Assembly: GCA_945834965.1 (NCBI GenBank)
Contig: CAMAHZ010000037.1
Location: forward strand, 1 to 9,551
Direction: 5' to 3'
DNA: 9,551 nt
Source of the DNA: an uncultured Clostridia bacterium
GTDB lineage: Bacteria; Bacillota; Clostridia; Christensenellales; Borkfalkiaceae
The notes below the pieces were generated by a model that did not search any database, was not told the DNA's origin, and saw only the letters and a list, made by a program, of their open reading frames with translations. A program made the position numbers and the translations under genes. Position 1 is the first letter of the stretch, and each line of letters begins with the position of its first letter. This document shows, one piece after another, positions 1-6,043 of the stretch.

Positions 1-68
1 AGCGAAAGGACAGTTTCAAAAACAGCCTGTTTTGAAGCATTTTAGCATTAAAACGCTTCATTTTCGCT
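1..68. repeat. Nested inverted repeats at left edge, possible terminator region
   Basis: Three inverted repeats are visible. AGCGAAA at 1-7 pairs with TTTCGCT at 62-68. TTC-AAAA-CA at 15-24 (with one extra A) pairs with TGTTTTGAA at 28-36. TGAAGC plus TTTTA (33-44) pairs with TAAAA plus GCTTCA (49-60) across one A/C mismatch and a GCAT loop. The last hairpin is followed on the plus strand by TTTTCGCTAATTTTT, so it could end a plus-strand transcript from outside the window. On the minus strand a T5 run lies in the arm of the second hairpin, so a terminator for the ppa side is also possible. The stems are AT-rich and partly exclude each other. The structure is seen in the sequence; its role is a guess. 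Confidence 0.35.
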
Positions 69-73
69 AATTT

Positions 74-214
74 TTAGTAAGTGAAAATTGTCATGCTCAA
101 CTCGTGCTCAACCGAAAAAAAATTAACATATACGGGAAATTCTATATCTTCGAGCCTGTTCACATCTTTACATCCTCTGTCTTTGTCTTTAGAAATTTTA
201 GTATTTAACATCAT
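74..214 (-). CDS. Possible small protein, 46 aa, downstream of ppa
   Basis: This short minus-strand frame begins with ATGATG at 214 and ends in TAA at 74-76. The reason to consider it is a ribosome-binding site: GGGTGGAG lies 7 nt upstream of the ATG. An in-frame ATG pair at 238 has no such site, so 214 is the better start. The peptide is mostly charged in its first half (SKDKDRGCKDVNRLEDIEF) and more hydrophobic and aromatic at the end (VNFFSVEHEL, then MTIFTY). It has no signal peptide and no membrane segment. It begins 51 nt after the ppa stop on the same strand, so it could be co-transcribed with ppa. I do not recognise the family. It may be chance or the remains of a longer gene. A plus-strand frame over the same bases has no ribosome-binding site. 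Confidence 0.33.
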   Translation of the reverse strand: MMLNTKISKDKDRGCKDVNRLEDIEFPVYVNFFSVEHELSMTIFTY

Positions 215-265
215 AATGATACTCCACCCTATCATCATACTTCGGTTGATTTTCTTGTCATGCCC

Positions 266-802
266 TTATTTGCGGTCGGAAAATTTTGCGTTGTAACCGT
301 TGATACATTTTCTTATTATTTCGATAGCCTCATATTTGTGGCATATCTCCTTTACGGCAGTCGTCTTGTGCTCAAGCACCTTATACACCTCGAAGAAGTG
401 CATCATCTCTTCGAAAATGTGTTGAGGCAATTCCTTTATATCGTAAAAGTGCTTGTAGTTAGGGTCAGTGAGCGGCACGGCTATAATTTTTTCGTCCAGC
501 GCACCATCGTCAATCATCCTGATTACACCTATCGGCATACAGGCAACCAAAGTCATAGGGAAAATAGTTTCATTACACATCACAAGCACGTCTAAAGGAT
601 CGCCGTCGTCCGCAAGCGTGCGTGGAATAAAACCGTAATTCGCAGGATAGACGGTGGATGTGTAAAGTACCCTGTCCAACCGTAAAAGGCCTGTTTCCTT
701 ATCAAGCTCGTATTTGGCCTTACTTCCCTTGGGAATTTCTATAAGTACTTCAAATTTGTTTTCGGTTATTCTCTTTTCATCAATATCGTGCCAGATATTC
801 AT
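266..802 (-). CDS. ppa: Inorganic pyrophosphatase, soluble family I
   Basis: This cytoplasmic enzyme hydrolyses pyrophosphate to two phosphates with Mg2+, pulling forward biosynthetic reactions that release PPi. At 178 residues it has the usual prokaryotic family I length. The family signature DGDPLDV is at residues 66-72, giving the metal-binding aspartates D66 and D71. Other expected active-site groups are visible: EIPKGSKAKYE (22-32) with E22, K25 and K30, NYGFIP (55-60) with Y56, IDDG (97-100), DEK (103-105), and the YK pair at 140-141. The ATG at 802 is preceded by AAGGAG with 7 nt spacing, which fixes the start. The gene follows the membrane-hydrolase gene on the same strand, but a terminator-like hairpin ends only about 27 bp before its start. 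No good promoter is visible in the gap, so it may use one inside the upstream gene or read-through. Complete and apparently functional. Confidence 0.96.
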   Translation of the reverse strand: MNIWHDIDEKRITENKFEVLIEIPKGSKAKYELDKETGLLRLDRVLYTSTVYPANYGFIPRTLADDGDPLDVLVMCNETIFPMTLVACMPIGVIRMIDDGALDEKIIAVPLTDPNYKHFYDIKELPQHIFEEMMHFFEVYKVLEHKTTAVKEICHKYEAIEIIRKCINGYNAKFSDRK

Positions 803-828
803 ATAATTACTCCTTAAAGTTAATTACT

Positions 829-861
829 AAAAAATGTAGGCGATCCACAAGGACCGCCCAC
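829..861 (-). terminator. Intrinsic terminator after the membrane hydrolase gene
   Basis: Read on the minus strand, GTGGGCGGTCC (861-851) pairs with GGATCGCCTAC (846-836) across a TTGT loop. This gives 11 bp, of which two pairs are G-U wobbles, and it is followed by ATTTTTTAG. That is the standard form of a Rho-independent terminator for the gene ending at 881. On the plus strand the two wobble positions become A/C mismatches, so the hairpin is much weaker in that direction even though T-rich sequence follows. Minus is therefore the working orientation. Between this site and the ppa start lies only the ppa ribosome-binding site and a short AT-rich stretch. Confidence 0.8.
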
Positions 862-880
862 TTTTCTCTTTTTATTACTT

Positions 881-3349
881 TTAATACATAGGAATATAGG
901 ATACTGATGCGGATATCGTCATCATAACAAATATCATACAGCAGGCAATGGCACCCGTCCAGACGTTACCCGTCATTTTGTATATAAGCCTGTTGAATAT
1001 AGGCAGTATGAACATCATAACGACGAGTGCGAACACCATATTTACGAACAGCCATACTTCGTTGGCGTTGCCCCAATATCCGTAGAAGGGAGTACCCGTC
1101 GTGAAGTAGCAGACGTAGTTGATTAAAAGTATGAATGCAAGACCTAAGCTGTTTGCAAGCGCACCGACCGATATAACCTTCCATTCCTTCCAGCCCTCTT
1201 TGCCTATGCTCATATTTACCCTGATTGAGTTGGATATGTAGAATATGAAAATTATAGGCATGTATTCCAGAGCGGTTACGAACATTCTGGCATTGAGAGG
1301 CGCTGCGGAAATTAACATAAACCTGAAGTCCTGATGGAACGTCCAATAGCTTAACTGTACTAAAAGATAGAACGAGCCGAACATTATCAAGGCAAACAAT
1401 ATTGCCTTAAGCACGTTGAATATTACTCCGTACCACTTTTCGCCACGTATCTTTATACCTTCAAACTTGGACCAATCGTATTGGGGTCTAATGCCCTTAA
1501 GCTTATACTTTAACCATTCGTAGGCATTTTCACACAGCGTAATGCTGAAGAACAGTATAAGCCCTATCGCACCGTTTATAGCCGCCCATAGCAGTATTGC
1601 GTTAATCATTCTTGCAGGGAACACAAAGGTGAATACGCTTGCAAGATTGCTGGTCGGGAATATCTCGATTGAAAGGTTCGCCAGCGGTATGTAGTCCAGG
1701 CAGGCGATTATAGCAGTCAGTATCATCGTCGTCCAGAAGGTTATCTTATGAGCAACGCTCTTTGTATTACCCTTATTGAGAAGCGTACCCGTTGAAATTG
1801 TCTGACTTACAGGTTGTACGGTTGCGGCTGTTACGCCTTCAGCCTGAACACAAGCACAGCCGTTTGATGCCGTGCAATCTTCGCCCTGTTCAACCTGATT
1901 CTTCTTTTTAAGCGTTGCGAAGAAAGGCGTCTGCATAAGTACGCCGCACAGTGCAAGTACGAAGGTGAACGCAGCCGCTAAGGCAAGACCATTGGAGAAC
2001 TCCTTACCAAACCAGGTCTGGCTGTTTTTGCCTATGCCCGAATTCATATTTAAAGTACTGTCAAAGAACTCGATAGTGTTTGCAATACTCGTGGAATCGT
2101 ACATCTCGAAGCAGTGGTTTATCTTCTCACGGTGAACTATACGGTAAGTACCGTTTGACATATCGCCGTAGCCGTAGTCCATAGTGACGGTATTATAGTT
2201 GTTGGAAAGCCCTGCCACCTCGTTTATAAAGCGTAGAGAGATTACCTCGAAAGAGGTCGTGTCCGACTGATAACGGAATGCACCTTCGTCGTAATAAGCG
2301 TAGGATAACGCCGCATTGCAATGCAGATTCTTATACTTGTTAGCCGAAGAGGTCTTTATATAGCCTGAAATATATACAGACTTTATTACACTTTCTTCAT
2401 AACTTGAACCTGCCATATCTGCGGCGAGGGTACACACGTTGCCGCCGCCTGCGGAGTGACCGACCGCACCGAAGCGGTTTCTGTCACAGAAGTAGAAGTC
2501 GTCGGTGTTGTTATAGACGTATTGAACGAGGTATTCTATACCGTTAGCACCCGTCGTTGAAGTTTCAGTAGTGCCACCCTGTCCGCCGGGGTCCATGCAG
2601 AATACTACCGCACCTCGCCTTGAAAGCTCCATGCAATACTGCGACATAGTAGCCTTTGTACGGGTAAAACCGGGCAGTACGAATACCGTAGGGGCACCCG
2701 TATAACCTTCCGCCTCGTCATCCTCTGCAAGGATTGACTTGGGTACGTACACGGTTACGGAATAGGAAGTGTCGTTAGGCATTATATATTCCTTACCGTT
2801 TATCATACCGTCGTTGTAGTACTTAGTCATCTCCTGCGTCAATGTAAAGTCTGCAACCTTTACGGAAAAGCCCGAGGTTTCAAAACACATTGCTGAAAAA
2901 CTGCATACTACGATAAGTATTAAAGCCACGCAACCCGTTATAAAAGATTTTGTCCTATAGAAGGGCTTTTTGCTCTTGATACCGGTTTGAGAACAAGTTG
3001 TCTCTTCTGCGGTTTGGCTACATTCTCTGCGAATTATAACGACCTCGTCCTCCCTCTTGCGGAAGAAAGCGATTGTGTTTAAGATAAACGCAGGGAGCGC
3101 AACTATGCTTAATATCCAGCATATTATGAATTTGATATTTTCGTTTTTAGAAAGCTTGACCTCAGTCATCTTCTCCCTGACAGAAGTTATGACAAATCCG
3201 TCGTACAGAGAGATAAGCGCAAACGCTACGCACATCCAGTAGATATAGTTACTAAGGGCAAAGCACCACGCCGCCGCAACAAACCATATAAACGTAAATA
3301 CGTACAGACATACGGACGCCGCTTTCATTAATTTCTGCTTTAAGTACAT
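881..3349 (-). CDS. Polytopic membrane protein with embedded alpha/beta-hydrolase domain
   Basis: This 822-residue protein probably acts at the cytoplasmic membrane as a serine hydrolase; its substrate is unknown. The N-terminal part has four hydrophobic segments (about 9-31, 36-56, 74-96, 136-156). A soluble alpha/beta-hydrolase domain follows (about 160-430), with an oxyanion-type LPGF at 225-228, the nucleophile elbow GHSAGG at 297-302 (Ser299), and a likely catalytic His412 in NHCF. The acid residue is not clear. About eight more hydrophobic segments follow (455-472, 536-555, 569-605, 641-668, 686-706, 724-750, 763-786, 795-818). The basic loop 97-134 suggests the hydrolase faces outside, but simple segment counting from a cytoplasmic N terminus disagrees, so topology is open. 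Loops carry unusual cysteines (CSQT twice in 110-123, CAC at 498-500). The ATG has GGAGG 6 nt upstream, and that site directly follows the stop of the preceding lipoprotein gene, so the two are probably translationally coupled. Function beyond hydrolase is not assignable. Confidence 0.82.
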   Translation of the reverse strand: MYLKQKLMKAASVCLYVFTFIWFVAAAWCFALSNYIYWMCVAFALISLYDGFVITSVREKMTEVKLSKNENIKFIICWILSIVALPAFILNTIAFFRKREDEVVIIRRECSQTAEETTCSQTGIKSKKPFYRTKSFITGCVALILIVVCSFSAMCFETSGFSVKVADFTLTQEMTKYYNDGMINGKEYIMPNDTSYSVTVYVPKSILAEDDEAEGYTGAPTVFVLPGFTRTKATMSQYCMELSRRGAVVFCMDPGGQGGTTETSTTGANGIEYLVQYVYNNTDDFYFCDRNRFGAVGHSAGGGNVCTLAADMAGSSYEESVIKSVYISGYIKTSSANKYKNLHCNAALSYAYYDEGAFRYQSDTTSFEVISLRFINEVAGLSNNYNTVTMDYGYGDMSNGTYRIVHREKINHCFEMYDSTSIANTIEFFDSTLNMNSGIGKNSQTWFGKEFSNGLALAAAFTFVLALCGVLMQTPFFATLKKKNQVEQGEDCTASNGCACVQAEGVTAATVQPVSQTISTGTLLNKGNTKSVAHKITFWTTMILTAIIACLDYIPLANLSIEIFPTSNLASVFTFVFPARMINAILLWAAINGAIGLILFFSITLCENAYEWLKYKLKGIRPQYDWSKFEGIKIRGEKWYGVIFNVLKAILFALIMFGSFYLLVQLSYWTFHQDFRFMLISAAPLNARMFVTALEYMPIIFIFYISNSIRVNMSIGKEGWKEWKVISVGALANSLGLAFILLINYVCYFTTGTPFYGYWGNANEVWLFVNMVFALVVMMFILPIFNRLIYKMTGNVWTGAIACCMIFVMMTISASVSYIPMY

Positions 3350-3360
3350 ACTTTTCCTCC

Positions 3361-5973
3361 TTATGCGACAGTTGCGAACAGACTTCTTGCACTGTCTGTT
3401 TTAAGCCACTCAAATACGAAATTAGCAAGCCCGCTGCCCGACACAAGATGTATGCGCCTGTCGGTCTTTGCACCCATAACCACGTTTTGCTGCACTTCCA
3501 TAGTCACGCCGTCGAGAGTAAACGCCTTCATACCGAGCATTATATCCACGTCGCCGTCCGTAGTTACCGCACTCTGAACGTCGGCAACGTTGCCCTCATA
3601 GGCACGGATAACTATTTCTATATTATCAACGGTAAAGCCCTGCGCCGTAAGGTATGCATTCAAACCTGTGGTGAAAGTATCGATAATCGTCTGGTCAAGT
3701 CCGGAAGTACCGCTCTTATTATACCAGCCGATGACGAGCTTGCTCTCAACTGCTGTTTCGGCAGTCTTTAAGCAGTCTCTCGCTTCGTTCGTCTTAAGCC
3801 ACTCGAATACTGCACTTGCCAGACCGCTTTGGGAAATAAGGTGTATACGCCTGTCGGTCTTTGCACCCATAACCACGTTTTCCTGCACTTCCATCGTTAT
3901 GCCTTCAAGCGTAAACGCCTTCATGCCTATCATCAGGTCTACGTCGCCGTCAGCAGTTACCGCACTCTGAACGTCGGCAACGACGCCGTTGTATGCCCTT
4001 ATTTCGATTTCGGGCTGGGTGGTTATCCTTGTTTCCGAGGAGAGATAACTTATTAACGCTTTTTTGAAATTGAGCATTATAGAGGTATCAAGACCTGAAG
4101 TTCCGCTCTTTGAATACCAGCCTATTACGATAGACGTTTCGGTTATAGGCTGAGGTTCAGGTTCTGTAGGCTCTACAGGCGTTTCAGGTTCTGTAGGGGT
4201 CTCGCTGTATGAGTAGTTGCCGTAAGTGGTAAGTACCCATATATATGTAAGTTTGCTTACGTCGGTGTTGGTAAGCCATGCAGAATAACGTGCCTTGCTG
4301 CCTACCGTTACCTCACCGTAATTGACTAAGAAGTCGGTGCCCTCTACCCAACCTGCTTTATCGCTCAGGTTGCTGCTTGCAGCCCAACCTATCATTACAT
4401 CCACGTCGCCGTCGGTCTTTATGTTGCCGCAAGTCGTTGCGACGTCGCCGTCATAGCCGCGAACGGTTACGGTTATGCCCGTCTTGCCCTGCTCTGTAAG
4501 GTATACTTCAAGGGCAGTCTTTAATTCGTCCATATGCGTCTGTTCGATTCCCGAAGTCGCAGTCTTGGAATACCAGGCGATTGTAACCTTATCAGAGGTT
4601 GCAGCCTCGCCCACGTCGGGTAAAGTTATAGGCGTACGCTCGGGCTCCGTAGGGGTTTCGGGATTTTCAGGCACTACAGGAGTTTCAGGTTCTATAGGGG
4701 TCTCGCTGTATGAGTAGTTGCCGTAAGTGGTCAGTACCCAGATATAGGTAAGTTTGCTTACGTCGGTGTTGGTAAGCCATGTAGAATAACGTGCCTTGCT
4801 GCCAACCGTTACCTCACCGTAATTGACTAAGAAGTCGGTGCCCTCTACCCAACCTGCTTTATCGCTCAGGTTGCTGCTTGCAGCCCAACCTATCATTACA
4901 TCCACGTCGCCGTCGGTCTTTATGTTGCCGCAAGTCGTTGCGACGTCGCCGTCATAGCCGCGAACGGTTACGGTTATGCCCGTCTTGCCCTGCTCTGTAA
5001 GGTATACTTCAAGGGCAGTCTTTAATTCGTCCATATGCGTCTGTTCGATTCCCGAAGTCGCAGTCTTGGAATACCAGGCGATTGTAACCTTATCAGAGGT
5101 TGCAGCCTCGCCCACGTCGGGTAAAGTTATAGGCGTACGCTCGGGCTCCGTAGGAGTTTCGGGATTTTCAGGATTTTCGGGGGTTTCAGGCGTCGAAGGA
5201 GTTGAAGTATAGTCCTCGGTTGCCCCGTCGCTATACTCGGTAAGTATCCAGCTGTAGACAAGCCTTGTAAGCTCGGTATCCGAAAGCCTTGCGCTATAAC
5301 GAGCCTTATCGGGGTTAATCTTTATGTTACCGTAGTTTTCGAGGAAGTCCACGCCGGGGGTCAAACCGCCCGTACCCGAAAGGTTGCTTGCCGTTGCCCA
5401 ACCTATCATTATATCTACGTCCGCATCGCTCTTAATCGCATCACATGTAGGTCCTACGTTGCCGGAGTAACCGCGAATAATAATATCCATATCTGCGGGA
5501 GTATAGCCCTGCGAAGTGAGATACGTGTTGAGATTAGCCGTAAACTGCTCTATAATGCTTTCGTCAAGACCCGAAGTTGCAGGCTTATTGTACCATGCGA
5601 TTACAAGGTCGTGCCTTGCTATCTCACCGAATACGGCGTAGAGCGTTATGCTTAAGTCGTTATCCTTTAACCAATCCTTTATATCGTCATAGCGGATAAG
5701 TCCCTTATTTTGCGTAAGGTGAACGTTTTCAGCACCTAAGCTCTCCCAGTCAGCCTGCGGGGTCCAACCCAAAAACAGAGTGCCTGCAGGAGCCGTAGGT
5801 TCTTCTACAATCGCATTATTGAAGATATTAACGGTATAAGTACCCTGGTACTCGTTGCCTACTTTAAGTGCAACCTGCACGTCTCTTTCAGCTGACTTAA
5901 CTACCGAACAGCCTGCAAGCGATGCAAGACATAGTGCTATAACCGCTAATATGGCAAAAAAGCGTTTTTTCAT
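3361..5973 (-). CDS. Lipoprotein with five periplasmic-binding-protein-like repeats
   Basis: This 870-residue exported protein has a lipoprotein signal (MKKRFF, hydrophobic core, lipobox LAGC at 19-22, Cys22 lipidated), so it should sit on the outer face of the membrane. Residues 31-116 resemble the Listeria-Bacteroides (Flg_new, InlB B-type) module, with FLGW near 67-70 and ITLYAVF at 109-115. Five repeats follow, at about 122-247, 295-418, 462-585, 614-735 and 745-870. Each starts with an [IV]xWY[NS]K strand, then TSG[LI] and a helix, an xIRxYxGxV strand, and DVDxMxG. The last two end in a helix of the FEWLKT type, recalling the C-terminal helix of type 2 binding proteins such as ModA. Proline/glutamate-rich linkers (PETP, PTEPE) separate repeats 1 to 4. 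Repeats 1-3 carry GWAxxSNLS after DVD; repeats 4-5 carry GMKAFTL. Repeats 2 and 3 differ by one residue. The start has GGAGG 6 nt upstream. Ligand and partner are unknown; the binding-protein link is inference. Confidence 0.85.
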   Translation of the reverse strand: MKKRFFAILAVIALCLASLAGCSVVKSAERDVQVALKVGNEYQGTYTVNIFNNAIVEEPTAPAGTLFLGWTPQADWESLGAENVHLTQNKGLIRYDDIKDWLKDNDLSITLYAVFGEIARHDLVIAWYNKPATSGLDESIIEQFTANLNTYLTSQGYTPADMDIIIRGYSGNVGPTCDAIKSDADVDIMIGWATASNLSGTGGLTPGVDFLENYGNIKINPDKARYSARLSDTELTRLVYSWILTEYSDGATEDYTSTPSTPETPENPENPETPTEPERTPITLPDVGEAATSDKVTIAWYSKTATSGIEQTHMDELKTALEVYLTEQGKTGITVTVRGYDGDVATTCGNIKTDGDVDVMIGWAASSNLSDKAGWVEGTDFLVNYGEVTVGSKARYSTWLTNTDVSKLTYIWVLTTYGNYSYSETPIEPETPVVPENPETPTEPERTPITLPDVGEAATSDKVTIAWYSKTATSGIEQTHMDELKTALEVYLTEQGKTGITVTVRGYDGDVATTCGNIKTDGDVDVMIGWAASSNLSDKAGWVEGTDFLVNYGEVTVGSKARYSAWLTNTDVSKLTYIWVLTTYGNYSYSETPTEPETPVEPTEPEPQPITETSIVIGWYSKSGTSGLDTSIMLNFKKALISYLSSETRITTQPEIEIRAYNGVVADVQSAVTADGDVDLMIGMKAFTLEGITMEVQENVVMGAKTDRRIHLISQSGLASAVFEWLKTNEARDCLKTAETAVESKLVIGWYNKSGTSGLDQTIIDTFTTGLNAYLTAQGFTVDNIEIVIRAYEGNVADVQSAVTTDGDVDIMLGMKAFTLDGVTMEVQQNVVMGAKTDRRIHLVSGSGLANFVFEWLKTDSARSLFATVA
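3455..3880. repeat. Older 393-bp-period duplication covering repeats 4 and 5
   Basis: The 3' part of the lipoprotein gene contains a second, more diverged duplication with an offset of 393 bp (131 codons). The longest identical stretch I see begins CGCCTGTCGG at 3455 and again at 3848 and runs about 35 bp. It encodes the shared segment VVMGAKTDRRIH, read in reverse. The two encoded domains (repeats 4 and 5) agree strongly in their second halves and differ more in the first helix. They are joined by a short non-proline linker, unlike the other repeats. The boundaries given mark only the clearest matching segments, not the full domains. Confidence 0.6.
4181..5172. repeat. 501-bp tandem duplication inside the repeat lipoprotein gene
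   Basis: Positions about 4181-4671 match 4682-5172 at a fixed offset of 501 bp, equal to 167 codons, so the frame is kept. I count seven mismatches by eye, five of them between 4193 and 4303. From 4304 to 4653 the two copies are identical for 350 bp. The unit is one domain plus one proline-rich linker, and the encoded domains differ only by Thr398 versus Ala565. Synonymous sites are almost unchanged, which points to recent duplication or gene conversion rather than long selection on protein sequence. Similarity breaks down inside the linkers on both sides. Such a repeat can also expand or collapse in short-read assembly. Confidence 0.9.
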
Positions 5974-6007
5974 AGTTTTCCTCCTCGTAAAATCTATAAG
6001 TCACTCT

Positions 6008-6036
6008 GCCGCAACTCATATAAAACGCTTTGCGGC
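6008..6036 (-). other. Hairpin in the gap before the repeat lipoprotein gene
   Basis: GCCGCAA and TTGCGGC form a perfect 7-bp inverted repeat with a 15-nt loop in the 70-nt gap between the two lipoprotein genes. On the minus strand it is followed by AGAGTGACTTATAG, with no T run, so it is not an intrinsic terminator. It could be a stability or processing element that changes the ratio of the two products, or chance. It lies about 35 nt upstream of the start codon and does not cover the GGAGG site. Confidence 0.3.
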
Positions 6037-6043
6037 GGAATTA

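Noticed and set aside
81..296. Plus-strand open frame of 71 codons starting with GTG
   Set aside because: No ribosome-binding site before the GTG, an irregular hydrophobic peptide, and it runs into the end of ppa on the other strand. The opposite-strand small frame has better support.
4181..5172. CRISPR-like repeat array
   Set aside because: The repeat unit is 501 bp, in frame and protein-coding, with no short repeats and unique spacers; no cas genes are present.
4475..5212. Twin plus-strand open frames with identical N termini
   Set aside because: They repeat only because the underlying 501-bp unit of the lipoprotein gene is duplicated; they are antisense shadows.
3361..5973. Calling the repeat protein a ModA or other ABC transporter binding protein
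   Set aside because: Only one lobe-like segment is visible per repeat and no ABC permease or ATPase gene is nearby, so only a fold-level resemblance is claimed.
6008..6036. Terminator between the two lipoprotein genes
   Set aside because: The 7-bp stem has a 15-nt loop and no T run on the minus strand, so it is kept only as a hairpin of unknown role.
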